A stretch of 64,000 nucleotides of DNA from Chryseobacterium joostei (GTDB lineage: Bacteria > Bacteroidota > Bacteroidia > Flavobacteriales > Weeksellaceae), in NCBI RefSeq assembly GCF_003815775.1, contig NZ_CP033926.1, forward strand, positions 3,844,001-3,908,000. Reading direction: 5' to 3'. The notes beneath the pieces were generated by a model. It did no database searches. It was given only the letters and a program-made list of their open reading frames with translations, and was not told the DNA's origin. Shown in pieces: positions 26,762 through 35,357 of the stretch (its first letter is position 1; every line of letters starts with the position of its first letter). A program made the translations under genes and the position numbers.

Positions 26762-27019
26762 AGTAAATAGTTTTAATCTTTAATTGTTTATTTCTTAGTC
26801 CAAAGGAACAACTAATAGAAAAGCAGCACTAGAGTAGAAAATACCAAATTGAGCATTCCGTATTTCTACGTATAATGATTTATAGACTCCTTGCATCTAT
26901 CTTCCATATTCATTTCCAATAATGTTCGTCTTTAAACATTTTCTATTGAATTTACCTCGCTTAAGTTTCTCTAAAAGCACTGTATTTAGTATTTTTGTAA
27001 GAATCCAATAAAAATAAAA

Positions 27020-27784
27020 ATGAACGAATTTGTAGCATCAGAAATTAAAAATAATATTGCCGAAATCACTTTCGGAACCCCAAAAAGCAATGCTCTTCCG
27101 GGAGCAATTTTAGAAAAACTGGCTCAAACCATTTTAGAAGAAGGAGCTAAGGATGAGGTAAAGGCTATTTTAGTAAAAAGTGAAGGCGAAAAAGCGTTCT
27201 GTGCAGGAGCAAGTTTTGACGAGCTTCTGGCAATTGAAGAATTGGAAGCTTCTACAAAGTTTTTCGGTGGTTTTGCAAAAGTTCTTAATGCCATGAGAAA
27301 TTGCGGAAAAATAGTTGTGGTAAGAGTTCAGGGAAAAACCACAGGAGGTGGAGTAGGTATTGCTTGTGGTGCAGATTACTGCTTTGCAACAAAAGATTCT
27401 GCATTAGCACTTACAGAGATCAACCTAGGAATAGGGCCTTTTGTAATTGGGCCTTATGTAGAAAGAAAAATTGGGAAATCACAATTCTCCGCAATGGCAA
27501 TTGATGCAGACTTTAGATCTGCTGAATGGGCAGAACAGCATAATGTTTATCATTCCGTTTCAGAGAATATTCAGGAAATGGATGAGAAACTGGAGAAATT
27601 CTTACAGACATTGGCATCTAGAAGCAGTGATGCATTAGCGTTAATCAAAAAAGTTTCCTGGGAAGGAACAGATCACTTTAATGAATTGATGCCAGCAAGG
27701 ATCCACATGAGTGCAAGCCTTATTCTGGAAGATTCTGCCAAGAAGAACATTGAAGCTATCAAAGAAAGACTGAGAGCAAAATAA
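27020..27784 (+). CDS. Enoyl-CoA hydratase/isomerase family protein (possible PaaF role)
   Basis: This 254-aa crotonase-fold protein has oxyanion-hole segments SEGEKAFCAGASFDEL and GKTTGGGVGIACGADYCF, then LTEINLGIGPFVIGPYVERKIG with the conserved Glu position. It lacks the usual PGxGGTQ string of typical hydratases, so its exact reaction is open. The phenylacetate operon has no separate 2,3-dehydroadipyl-CoA hydratase (PaaF). This gene, ~3.7 kb downstream on the same strand, is a candidate for that step; the interruption by unrelated genes makes this uncertain. Confidence 0.8.
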   Translation: MNEFVASEIKNNIAEITFGTPKSNALPGAILEKLAQTILEEGAKDEVKAILVKSEGEKAFCAGASFDELLAIEELEASTKFFGGFAKVLNAMRNCGKIVVVRVQGKTTGGGVGIACGADYCFATKDSALALTEINLGIGPFVIGPYVERKIGKSQFSAMAIDADFRSAEWAEQHNVYHSVSENIQEMDEKLEKFLQTLASRSSDALALIKKVSWEGTDHFNELMPARIHMSASLILEDSAKKNIEAIKERLRAK

Positions 27785-27807
27785 TAACAGATTGTTTTAA
27801 AATATTC

Positions 27808-27838
27808 AGCCGTTGACTCGTTCAGCGGCTTTTTTTTG
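27808..27838 (+). terminator. Rho-independent terminator after the crotonase gene
   Basis: AGCCGTTGA (27808-27816) and TCAGCGGCT (27822-27830), one internal mismatch, then eight T. Confidence 0.85.
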
Positions 27839-27933
27839 TAAGTATATAACAAGTAAATATACCTTTAATACTGGTTTTACAAAGGATTCCCCTGAAGCAA
27901 ATAAACGATCAGTGTAAATATTTGAAAAAAATA

Positions 27934-27975
27934 TTTGTTGAGTCAAAAAAAATTATAACTTTGTAATTCAAAGTT
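27934..27975 (+). promoter_or_regulatory. Promoter with palindromic operator for the membrane-protein cluster
   Basis: TTTG at 27934-27937, 18 nt, then TAACTTTG (27956-27963, perfect -7 box). The -7 box is the left arm of the palindrome AACTTTG-TAATT-CAAAGTT (27957-27975), which is repeated exactly at 28984-29002. Confidence 0.65.
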
Positions 27976-27981
27976 CTTTTT

Positions 27982-28599
27982 ATGGATCTAAAAAATTATC
28001 ACGAAGACTTATCCCATATCCGCTCCATGATGGAGCGGTCCTCCAGATTTATTTCATTGAGTGGTTTATCCGGAGTTGCTGCCGGAGTGGTTGCACTTTT
28101 GGGAGCCGGATATGCATATTATGCGATGGAGAGTAAGAAAGTGAGCTATATAAACGGAGCCGGACTTACTTTTACCCCTGACTTAGTTCAGGAACTGGTA
28201 TTCACCGGGCTTGTAGTTTTGGTAATGGCGGTTTTTTGCGGGTATATTTTTACAGCCAATAAAAGCAAAAAGAAAGGGCTGAAGATCTGGGATGCCACTA
28301 CAAAGCGACTTTTAGTTACCTTTGCAGTCCCTTTAGCAGCCGGGGGAATCTTCTGTTCGGCACTTATTTTCCATCATTTAATAGTATGGGTTGCACCAAC
28401 AACCTTGGTTTTCTATGGATTAGGTTTGATAAGCGCTGAAAGGTATACATTACCAGATGTAAAATATCTGGGATATTGTGAAGTAGCCCTAGGATTATTT
28501 TCCCTGTTTTTTCTAGGTTGGGGGCTTGTATTTTGGTCAGTCGGTTTTGGTGTTTTGCACATCGTTTACGGATTGATCATGCACAGAAAATATAAATAA
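27982..28599 (+). CDS. Four/five-helix membrane protein of unknown function
   Basis: This 205-aa integral membrane protein has a short soluble start (MDLKNYHEDLSHIRSMMERSSRF) and then about five hydrophobic helices (~residues 30-50, 75-95, 110-130, 135-150, 165-200). I recognise no catalytic motif. Proteins of this shape commonly precede a small winged-helix regulator in Bacteroidota, exactly as here (28672-28962). The gene starts 7 nt after the palindrome-bearing promoter. It may be a membrane partner of the regulator; that is context only. Confidence 0.8.
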   Translation: MDLKNYHEDLSHIRSMMERSSRFISLSGLSGVAAGVVALLGAGYAYYAMESKKVSYINGAGLTFTPDLVQELVFTGLVVLVMAVFCGYIFTANKSKKKGLKIWDATTKRLLVTFAVPLAAGGIFCSALIFHHLIVWVAPTTLVFYGLGLISAERYTLPDVKYLGYCEVALGLFSLFFLGWGLVFWSVGFGVLHIVYGLIMHRKYK

Positions 28600-28671
28600 A
28601 AATTAACTTTGCAGTTCCTTAGGTTCCTATTCATAGTAATCTGTTCCTAATATCTGCTACCTATTACTATT

Positions 28672-28962
28672 ATGATCAAGATCAGTCAACTCAATAAAGA
28701 ATTTGAAAGCCGTGTAAGGTTGGGCATTATGTCCGTTCTTATGGTCAACGACTGGGTTGATTTTTCTGAAATGAAAACATTACTGGAAATTACAGATGGG
28801 AATTTAGCCAGTCATAGCAATGCGTTGGAGAAAGCGGGGTATATTGAAGTGAAGAAAGAATTTGTAGGTAAGAAGCCTAAAACATCTTATCGAGTCACCC
28901 AAAACGGGAGGCAGGCATTTACCGATCATTTGGATGCACTGGAAAAATTATTGGGACGCTAG
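28672..28962 (+). CDS. Small winged-helix transcriptional regulator (MarR/ArsR-like, HTH_34 type)
   Basis: This 96-aa single-domain DNA-binding protein contains a helix-turn-helix in EMKTLLEITDGNLASHSNALEKAGYIEVKKEFVGKKPKTSYRVTQNG, the last part being the beta wing. This is the winged-helix family that in Bacteroidota accompanies short membrane proteins. It has no ligand-binding domain. The palindromic element AACTTTGTAATTCAAAGTT before the first gene and before the next gene is a natural candidate for its operator, so the cluster may be autoregulated. Confidence 0.88.
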   Translation: MIKISQLNKEFESRVRLGIMSVLMVNDWVDFSEMKTLLEITDGNLASHSNALEKAGYIEVKKEFVGKKPKTSYRVTQNGRQAFTDHLDALEKLLGR

Positions 28963-28982
28963 TCCTATATTTTTTTGAAAAT

Positions 28983-29002
28983 TAACTTTGTAATTCAAAG
29001 TT
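28983..29002 (+). promoter_or_regulatory. Second copy of the palindromic -7 promoter/operator
   Basis: TAACTTTG (28983-28990) and the palindrome AACTTTGTAATTCAAAGTT (28984-29002) are identical to the element at 27957-27975. It sits 21 nt after the regulator stop and 32 nt before the next gene. A weaker relative, TAACTTTGCAGTTCC, is at 28604-28618 before the regulator gene. Confidence 0.6.
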
Positions 29003-29034
29003 CTTTGTTTTAAAATTAACTATTATAAATTAAT

Positions 29035-29328
29035 ATGACAGAACAAAACATTTTAAACTTGGGAAAAACAATATTCGGGTTGTTTTTCCTGGCAGGGAAT
29101 ATTTGCCTTTTTGGATATATGATAACCAAGGATTTTGATTTTGCCGATTCTGGTTTTATACTGCTTTTTTATGGGGCAATTTTCAACCTTTTTATTTTAT
29201 CAGGACTGCTGATCTACGGTGAAATTGATAAGGCTAAGCGTAAAGTATGCTATCAGTCTGCAGGTTTTCTTTTGATCAATATCCCTGTTGCCATTCTTTA
29301 CGCCATAATAGGATTGAATATCATCTAA
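29035..29328 (+). CDS. Small three-helix membrane protein, 97 aa
   Basis: The protein contains three hydrophobic helices with short loops (~15-35, 42-63, 75-95) and no recognisable family motif. It resembles in layout the 96-aa protein at 29835-30125 (both end in an LLINIPVA/LLLNIPIA-type helix), so the two may be paralogues flanking the Coq4-like gene. It is the first gene after the second palindromic promoter and probably starts the operon that continues to 32196. Confidence 0.78.
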   Translation: MTEQNILNLGKTIFGLFFLAGNICLFGYMITKDFDFADSGFILLFYGAIFNLFILSGLLIYGEIDKAKRKVCYQSAGFLLINIPVAILYAIIGLNII

Positions 29329-29339
29329 ATAAATACACT

Positions 29340-29825
29340 ATGAAAAAAATACGCGTTCAGTTTCTGCTTTTTGTGTATGATAAAACCCAAAAATTATACA
29401 GAAAATACTTTAAAAAGAAAAAGAGACAATGGCAGTTTAATGAAAGACAGCTGTTGGAGTTTCAGGAAGATTCACTGGGACGAAAGCTTGGCGAATTCTA
29501 TCATAAGCACGGATTTTCAATGATTCCCAAGATGGAAAACCACGATGTTCATCACTTGATTACGGGTTGTGGAACCAATTTCGAAGATGAAATTGCCATG
29601 CAATATCTCTTGCTGGGAAACGGAAAACTGAACGCCCATCTATTGGCAGCTATTGTTTTGGGAACATTTATCCTGCCTGAATATGTGAAAATTTATATCA
29701 AGGCCTATAAGAAAGGACAAAACATGAGAGAATTTCATCAGTGGGATTTTGAAAGCTTATTGTGGCAGAACTTTGATCATCTGAAAGACTTTATTCAACA
29801 GAAAGATACCGTTATACTCCATTAA
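29340..29825 (+). CDS. Coq4-family protein
   Basis: This 161-aa protein (ATG 29340) has the Coq4 signature HDVHHLITGCGTNFEDEIAMQ: a His-Asp-x-x-His metal-binding motif followed by a Glu in the second helix. In eukaryotes and some bacteria Coq4 organises or acts in ubiquinone synthesis. Flavobacteria normally use menaquinone, so its role here must differ or relate to another lipid-like substrate. It lies 11 nt after the preceding membrane-protein gene and shares an operon with further membrane proteins. Confidence 0.8.
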   Translation: MKKIRVQFLLFVYDKTQKLYRKYFKKKKRQWQFNERQLLEFQEDSLGRKLGEFYHKHGFSMIPKMENHDVHHLITGCGTNFEDEIAMQYLLLGNGKLNAHLLAAIVLGTFILPEYVKIYIKAYKKGQNMREFHQWDFESLLWQNFDHLKDFIQQKDTVILH

Positions 29826-29834
29826 AATATCCAT

Positions 29835-30125
29835 ATGGAAAATATTAAATTCAGTTCAGCAGGGAAATATACATTTCTTATATCCTTTGTATTGGGAACA
29901 TTATTGTTTCTGACGTTTCTGATCGTTCGTAATGAATTTCTTTTACTGATTGGCTTTGCCTATGTGGGTATTGCTATAATGGTAAATACAATCATTCTTT
30001 TGTATGAACTAGGAATCTACCTTAATGATGTTTCTGGAGAAAAATCTGCCGGAAACTCAGCGCTTCTCTTGCTTTTAAATATTCCCATTGCTTCAATATA
30101 TCTTCTCATTCTTTTTAATTTTTGA
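29835..30125 (+). CDS. Small membrane protein, 96 aa
   Basis: Three hydrophobic helices are preceded by a short polar N-terminus (MENIKFSSAGKYTF). Its last helix (NSALLLLLNIPIASIYLLILF) resembles that of the 97-aa protein at 29035-29328, suggesting duplication. It lies 9 nt after the Coq4-like gene and 22 nt before the DUF4173 gene. I do not recognise a function. Confidence 0.78.
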   Translation: MENIKFSSAGKYTFLISFVLGTLLFLTFLIVRNEFLLLIGFAYVGIAIMVNTIILLYELGIYLNDVSGEKSAGNSALLLLLNIPIASIYLLILFNF

Positions 30126-30147
30126 TAATTACTTAATTCTTTAAAAC

Positions 30148-31518
30148 ATGAAAACACATCATTATATATTTCTCACAACAGCCCTATTTGTCATTCTGTT
30201 CTACGATCAGGACTTAGGGCTGAATCTTGGGATCCTCGGAATTCTGTATGCAGTTTTGACCTTTTTTAAAACAGTTGAAAAAAATAAAACCAGAACATTC
30301 TACATCCTTACGGTTACAAGTATTCTCTCAAGTATAGCCTTTGCATGGTATGGAGACTTTCCATCCTTTCTGGCCGTTGTAAGCTCACTTCTTTTGCTTG
30401 CCTATAAATCGAAAAACAGAAGAATGAAAATCCTTCTTCTCATTCCGGTCTTTGTTGTGAACAGCTGTACTTCAATCTGTAGAATTTTTATGCTGGACGA
30501 TTGGCTTCCCAAAGGAAATGTTTCAGGGGTGTGGCAAAAAATAATGGCTTTCGTTCTGATTCCATTATTGCTTTTATCCGTTTTCTTTGGAATTTATGCA
30601 GCAGGCAGTGACCTCTTTGCTGCCTTGTTTACAGATTATGAGCTTGATCTTAATCTTTGGCAGGTGTTCTGCCTTACCGTTTTAGGGTTTTTCATTGCCT
30701 TTAATTACTGGAACTACGCTGTTGAAAAGCTCATCTATAAAAACAATCAATTTCTGGATAACGACTTTCAAAAAGATGTTCAGGCTCCAAAGGCAACCTA
30801 CTCATTCCTTGATCTTGATGCTGAAAGAATAAGTGGAATTGTATCTTTCTTTTCACTGAATATTTTATTGGTTTTCTTTATCGGAACTTACAATTATGAA
30901 CAGTTTTATGAAGCTTCCAAAACACCGGTTCAGCTATCTGAGGAAACCCATGAAAGGGTAAATGCCGTGATCCTCTCTATAGTAATGGCTATTTTGGTGA
31001 TTATGTTTTACTTTAAATCCGGTTTTAACTTTGATCCTAAAGCAAAACTGATGAAAACCCTGGCCAAGATCTGGATCTTCCTTAATGCTGTTCTAATATT
31101 ATCCGCAGCGGTAAAAAACTATGAATACATTGTTAATTATGCCTTTACCTATAAAAGACTTGGTGTCTTTGCATTTTTGCTTCTATCCTTGATTGGGCTT
31201 GGGCTTACCTTTATTAAAATTCAAAAAAGAAAACGAAATGCATTTCTTTTCAATACAATGGTTTGGTATTTTTATGTGATAATTTTAGTTTGCAGTTATT
31301 TCAATTGGGGCGGTTTTATTACTTCACAGAATATGAAGCGTAAAGACTTTGCGGTTAATTACCATTTCGGTTCAGTCAACTTTAGTGAAAAGAATCTTTT
31401 AAAATATGCAGAAGAAAAAAATAATTTGAAGCTTAAAAAAAATCTGCAGAATAAGATTAAAAGCGAAAAGGCGAAAACCTTTCTTTCAAAGATTGGTTAT
31501 TATGAAACCATCAAATAA
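30148..31518 (+). CDS. Multi-pass membrane protein, DUF4173/DUF4153 type
   Basis: This 456-aa protein has about eleven hydrophobic helices and a soluble C-terminal segment of ~70 residues (NMKRKDFAVNYHFGSVNFSEKNLLKYAEEKNN...). The helices contain the pattern ..ESxSRI-like GSDLFAALFTDYELDLN and FNYWNYAVEKL seen in DUF4173-type proteins, whose function is not established. It is in the middle of the plus-strand membrane operon, with 12-22 nt spacings on both sides. Confidence 0.8.
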   Translation: MKTHHYIFLTTALFVILFYDQDLGLNLGILGILYAVLTFFKTVEKNKTRTFYILTVTSILSSIAFAWYGDFPSFLAVVSSLLLLAYKSKNRRMKILLLIPVFVVNSCTSICRIFMLDDWLPKGNVSGVWQKIMAFVLIPLLLLSVFFGIYAAGSDLFAALFTDYELDLNLWQVFCLTVLGFFIAFNYWNYAVEKLIYKNNQFLDNDFQKDVQAPKATYSFLDLDAERISGIVSFFSLNILLVFFIGTYNYEQFYEASKTPVQLSEETHERVNAVILSIVMAILVIMFYFKSGFNFDPKAKLMKTLAKIWIFLNAVLILSAAVKNYEYIVNYAFTYKRLGVFAFLLLSLIGLGLTFIKIQKRKRNAFLFNTMVWYFYVIILVCSYFNWGGFITSQNMKRKDFAVNYHFGSVNFSEKNLLKYAEEKNNLKLKKNLQNKIKSEKAKTFLSKIGYYETIK

Positions 31519-31530
31519 CAGCAATGCACT

Positions 31531-32196
31531 ATGAAAAATTTAATCGAATCTCAAAGGTTTAAAGTAAATGTTCTGCTTATCCTCATGACCTTATTTTGCT
31601 TAAGCCTCTCCATTTTCAGATATTATATCAGTGATACAAAAGTGTTTTTCTTTCTTAACTGGAATTTATTTCTGGCATGGATTCCTCTGTTGCTAAGCTC
31701 CATTATTTTAGCATTTAATATTAATGGTAAACTATCCCTCGCCTTTATTATTATAGTATGGATTTTATTTTTCCCCAATTCACCTTATATCCTTACCGAT
31801 CTTTTTCATTTAAAGGCAAGAAACGCCATTCCTATCTGGTATGATCTGATTGTAATACTTTCGTATGCATGGACGGGGTTGATCTGTGGATTTATAAGTC
31901 TTAGTGATATTGAAAAACTGCTCTCCTGCTATACTAAGGATAGAACTATCAACGGAATTGTAATAGTATTTCTCTTTATGAGCAGTTTTGGAGTCTATCT
32001 GGGAAGATTTTTGAGATGGAACAGTTGGGATGTTCTCAATAATCCTTTTGGGCTTTTTAATGATATTGTGATAAGGTTTATCTATCCTTTGGAATATACA
32101 AAAACTTGGGGCGTAACTCTTTTAATGGGAATAATGCTCAATTTTATGTATTTCACATTTAAACTGGTTAAAAATAATAATGAAAAGACTGTATAA
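31531..32196 (+). CDS. DUF1361-domain membrane protein
   Basis: This 221-aa protein has about six transmembrane helices. The family block FFPNSPYILTDLFHL near residue 90 and NLFLAWIPLLLS near residue 45 are typical of DUF1361, as is GVYLGRFLRWNSWDV near residue 150. The function is unknown. It is the last clear gene of the operon that begins at 29035. Confidence 0.88.
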   Translation: MKNLIESQRFKVNVLLILMTLFCLSLSIFRYYISDTKVFFFLNWNLFLAWIPLLLSSIILAFNINGKLSLAFIIIVWILFFPNSPYILTDLFHLKARNAIPIWYDLIVILSYAWTGLICGFISLSDIEKLLSCYTKDRTINGIVIVFLFMSSFGVYLGRFLRWNSWDVLNNPFGLFNDIVIRFIYPLEYTKTWGVTLLMGIMLNFMYFTFKLVKNNNEKTV

Positions 32197-32293
32197 ATCA
32201 AAAAAAGGAGACATTAAAAAAGAGTTGGAACAATTTTCGCACTTAAAAAGGACTTAACAGAATGCTGTATCCACATTCTTAAAATTAATTATT

Positions 32294-32833
32294 ATGAAAA
32301 AAAGCTTATTGTTAATTCCATTGATTATCATTTCATGTAAAAAGGATCCCGCTGTAACAGATGTACCCCAAAAGGATTCTGCAGTGGTAACAGAATTGCC
32401 GGATTCAGTTTATAAGACAGATTCAGCAGTATTGAGAAAAAGAGACTCAATTATTAACAATGCTCCTGCTACCAAGGAAGTTCTACGTAAAGGAGTGATG
32501 AGAAATGAAAAAGAGGGACAAATTGTAAGAACAGCAGATGCTTCCCAGCTTCCGTTTACATTAGGTGAAGAGTTTACTAAAGATGATCAGGAACTTGTGT
32601 TGAAGCTTACCAATTTTGATCAGCCAAATATAAAAGCAAAAATTTCAACGAAAGAAAAAGAATTTAACATCAGGTTTAATCAGATTAAACTTCCCAACGG
32701 AAACTATGATGGGCCTTTCGGAAGAGACATTACCTACGAAGTTCCGGGAAAAGGAGAGGTTTGGTTGATTATCGGGAAAAGTAATATGGCTTCAGGGAAC
32801 ACCAAGGGGCATTTTACAGTAAGTATAGAATAG
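32294..32833 (+). CDS. Lipoprotein of unknown function, 179 aa
   Basis: A short lipoprotein signal (MKKSLLLIPLIIISC, Cys15) is followed by a Ser/Thr/Asp-rich linker with repeated DS pairs (~20-60) and a compact beta-rich C-terminal domain (~85-179). That domain has INxRFNQIKLPNGNYDGPFGRDITYEVPGKGEVWLIIGKSNMASG, which looks like a small all-beta module. I do not recognise the family. It lies 97 nt after the DUF1361 gene, so it is possibly transcribed separately. Confidence 0.8.
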   Translation: MKKSLLLIPLIIISCKKDPAVTDVPQKDSAVVTELPDSVYKTDSAVLRKRDSIINNAPATKEVLRKGVMRNEKEGQIVRTADASQLPFTLGEEFTKDDQELVLKLTNFDQPNIKAKISTKEKEFNIRFNQIKLPNGNYDGPFGRDITYEVPGKGEVWLIIGKSNMASGNTKGHFTVSIE

Positions 32834-32890
32834 GATTAACCAATTTGGTACAGTTTCTGCAAACTATACTCAAAGTTTAAATTTAATATT

Positions 32891-33403
32891 ATGAAAAATA
32901 TAGTTCTAACAGCAATGGCCGCCTCAGCTGTACTTGTAAGTTGCGGAACCGTACAGTCGCTGGTTCAAAATACGTTTCCATACACAGCTAATGTTTTAGT
33001 TTCCACAGGGGTCCCTGCTGACAAGGAGGTTTCTTCTACAGCAACTGCTACCAATGTACAAACGTGGTTCGGAGGAAATAATAATGCAAAGATCAAGGAT
33101 GTAAGAATTTCTGAGGCTAAGATCTCTGTAGCTTCTCCATCAGGAGGGAATTTAAGTGCATTTAAGTCTGTAAAAATATATGTTTCATCTAATGGAACAG
33201 GAGAGAGGCTTATTGCATCACGTTCCAATATGTCCAATAATTCTTCCAGCCTAAATCTGGATTTGAATGATACAGGATTTTTGGATGAAATTGTAAAAAG
33301 CTCAGGATTGACCGTAAGAACTGTTTATGAACTGAAGAGTCAAACAACTTCAGACATGAACATTAAAGTAGCCCTTAACTTCAGCAGTGTTCCTGCGAAG
33401 TAA
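32891..33403 (+). CDS. Lipoprotein of unknown function, 170 aa
   Basis: This is a lipoprotein by its signal (MKNIVLTAMAASAVLVSCG, Cys18). The mature part is Ser/Thr/Asn-rich with a beta character (NTFPYTANVLVSTGVPADKEVS..., RISEAKISVASPSGGNLSAFKSVKIYVSSNG) and shows no catalytic motif. It is followed by a strong hairpin terminator. Similar short beta-rich lipoproteins are common in flavobacteria; the role is unknown. Confidence 0.8.
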   Translation: MKNIVLTAMAASAVLVSCGTVQSLVQNTFPYTANVLVSTGVPADKEVSSTATATNVQTWFGGNNNAKIKDVRISEAKISVASPSGGNLSAFKSVKIYVSSNGTGERLIASRSNMSNNSSSLNLDLNDTGFLDEIVKSSGLTVRTVYELKSQTTSDMNIKVALNFSSVPAK

Positions 33404-33427
33404 TTTTATAAATGTTTATTAAAAGAA

Positions 33428-33459
33428 AACACCTTTCAGCGTGCTGAAAGGTGTTTTTG
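33428..33459. terminator. Bidirectional terminator between convergent genes
   Basis: AACACCTTTCAGC and GCTGAAAGGTGTT form a 13-bp perfect stem with T and A runs on both sides, serving the lipoprotein gene and the convergent subtilase gene. Confidence 0.85.
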
Positions 33460-33465
33460 TTTACA

Positions 33466-35118
33466 TTATAGTTTTGTGAATTTTTCAACCACTCTTCTTT
33501 GTCCCTCATTAATATTGATGATGTACTGGCCTGCAGGCAGATGAGAAATACTAATCTTTTCATCTGACGAAACAGTGCTTTTTATAACTGATCTTCCATA
33601 CATATTGAAGATTTCAATATCCAGTTTTTTATTTTCAATATTTTGAATGGCAATAGAGCTGCTAGACGGGTTCGGATAGATTTTTACCTCTAATGGAGAT
33701 AGTGTTTTCACCGGAGATACAAATTTACTTTCCAATTGTAATATAGCATTTCTTACATTCGGAAGCGGTCCTATCTTTTTATTAACATCTGTACCGCCCT
33801 GAGGGATTCCTGTAGATACCAAAAGATTTTTCATGGCAGCCGGACTCAGGTATTGTCCTGTAGTCTGACGATAAAAAGACTGAACCAATACTGCTGCAGA
33901 AGCTACCGTAGGAGTTGCAGAGCTTGTTCCACTGAAATAATTGTAAGTTCTGTTGTTATCATTGTCATATTTCTGGTAAGAACCATATCCTGCTGCCAAA
34001 ACACTGCTTCCCCATCCCTGTACATCAACTCTGCTTCCAAACGTACTGAAGCTTTGTTTAGAATGGGTAGTATTAGGGGTTCCGGCCCCTACAATAATGG
34101 CCCCGCTGTTCCCTCTGGCTCTATATGCTGCATAAAAAGGGTCATCCAAGTCCTGATTTCCATTACCAGCTGCCGCAACGATGATAATCCCTGAATCTGT
34201 AGCCGCTTTGGTAAGATCCCAAATCACGCTGTCGTACTCAGCAGGGCAATATTGACCGTCTTTTCCACCCGTCTGCATTTCATACAAAATGATGTCTCCG
34301 GCCTGAGAAGCATTGATGGATCTGCTTACTGCTGATGCTCTGTTGTAGCCAACAGTTGTCCATTCCATATATCCCTTTATTTCTGAAGCATTGTAAACAG
34401 CACCCGTAAGACCGATATTATCCTTTATAGATCCTAAAATACTTACCACAGCTGTTCCGTGATCTCTGTAGTTGTTATTTGATAATCCTGAATTAGGTGT
34501 ATATCCGGGTTCCAATTGTATAGAATTTTGATTGGACAGCATTTCATGAGTTTTATAAAAACCATACTCCACATCACGGATTCTGATGTTTTGTCCTGTA
34601 ATTCCTCGTGACCATGCATACTTTGCATTGATTCCGGGGTTGTCATTCAGGTAAGTTTGCAGGCTTTCAAGATCGGGAGTTGCTACAAACATATTCACTA
34701 CTGGAGGTTCAATGGGGGTACCGCTCATTACAGATACATATTCTATTTCAGGAAATCTTTCTAAGGTTTGAATAAGCTTTTGAGATGTTTCATCATTCTT
34801 CAGATGAAAATTCGCTTTAAATATTCTTTTCAGTTTTTGAACAGACTCTCCGGAATTTCCATTCATTTTACTGCTTTCCATCATTTCATTAATTTTTTTG
34901 TCATTAAAGTCAAGGTCATAGGTAAATGAAATTCCGTTTTCTCTGGCAAATTTTTCCAGATCCGAATTTTTGCTGAATGCTGCTTTTTCAGACTCAATAT
35001 CCTTGGAAAAGCAAACGTAAATTACATCACTTTGATGATTACGGTCAGATGGTACCTGACCAAAAGAGAAGAAGAAACAAAACACTAACAGTGTAGAAAA
35101 ATTAAATTTTGTTTTCAT
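33466..35118 (-). CDS. Secreted subtilisin-like serine protease (S8) with T9SS sorting domain
   Basis: The 550-aa form starts at ATG 35118 (MKTKFNFSTLLVFCFFFSFGQ, signal peptide). An upstream start would only add AT-rich coding. A pro-region (~20-165) is followed by the S8 domain with catalytic Asp in IRIRDVEYG, His in NYRDHGTAVVSILG, oxyanion Asn in VAAAGNGN, and Ser in SGTSSATPTVASAAV. The C-terminal T9SS type A domain begins at KIYPNPSSSSIAI and ends KFTKL. It should be secreted by the type IX system as an extracellular or surface protease. Confidence 0.92.
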   Translation of the reverse strand: MKTKFNFSTLLVFCFFFSFGQVPSDRNHQSDVIYVCFSKDIESEKAAFSKNSDLEKFARENGISFTYDLDFNDKKINEMMESSKMNGNSGESVQKLKRIFKANFHLKNDETSQKLIQTLERFPEIEYVSVMSGTPIEPPVVNMFVATPDLESLQTYLNDNPGINAKYAWSRGITGQNIRIRDVEYGFYKTHEMLSNQNSIQLEPGYTPNSGLSNNNYRDHGTAVVSILGSIKDNIGLTGAVYNASEIKGYMEWTTVGYNRASAVSRSINASQAGDIILYEMQTGGKDGQYCPAEYDSVIWDLTKAATDSGIIIVAAAGNGNQDLDDPFYAAYRARGNSGAIIVGAGTPNTTHSKQSFSTFGSRVDVQGWGSSVLAAGYGSYQKYDNDNNRTYNYFSGTSSATPTVASAAVLVQSFYRQTTGQYLSPAAMKNLLVSTGIPQGGTDVNKKIGPLPNVRNAILQLESKFVSPVKTLSPLEVKIYPNPSSSSIAIQNIENKKLDIEIFNMYGRSVIKSTVSSDEKISISHLPAGQYIININEGQRRVVEKFTKL

Positions 35119-35296
35119 AATATTTTTGTTAAATGGTTGAGAATAAGTTTGGATAATCTCAAAATTAATAATAAAATAAAAACAAATCACATTTTTGTGA
35201 ATTTATTTTTCAATCTCTGTATTTTAGCTTTTCCCAGATGATTTATTTGAATTTAAAAAAGATAAATGAGAAAATTTTTAGTGATTTTATGACAAA

Positions 35297-35330
35297 AAAA
35301 TACCTTTCAACATTATTGAAAGGTATTTTT
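35297..35330. terminator. Hairpin terminator
   Basis: AAATACCTTTCAA and TTGAAAGGTATTT pair across a 5-nt loop, followed by TT. It lies between the 3' end of the 199-aa membrane protein gene (minus) and the subtilase promoter region, and ends that transcript. Its stem shares CCTTTCA with the terminator at 33428. Confidence 0.7.
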
Positions 35331-35357
35331 GGGTTTAGAAAAAATGAAGATGTAATC

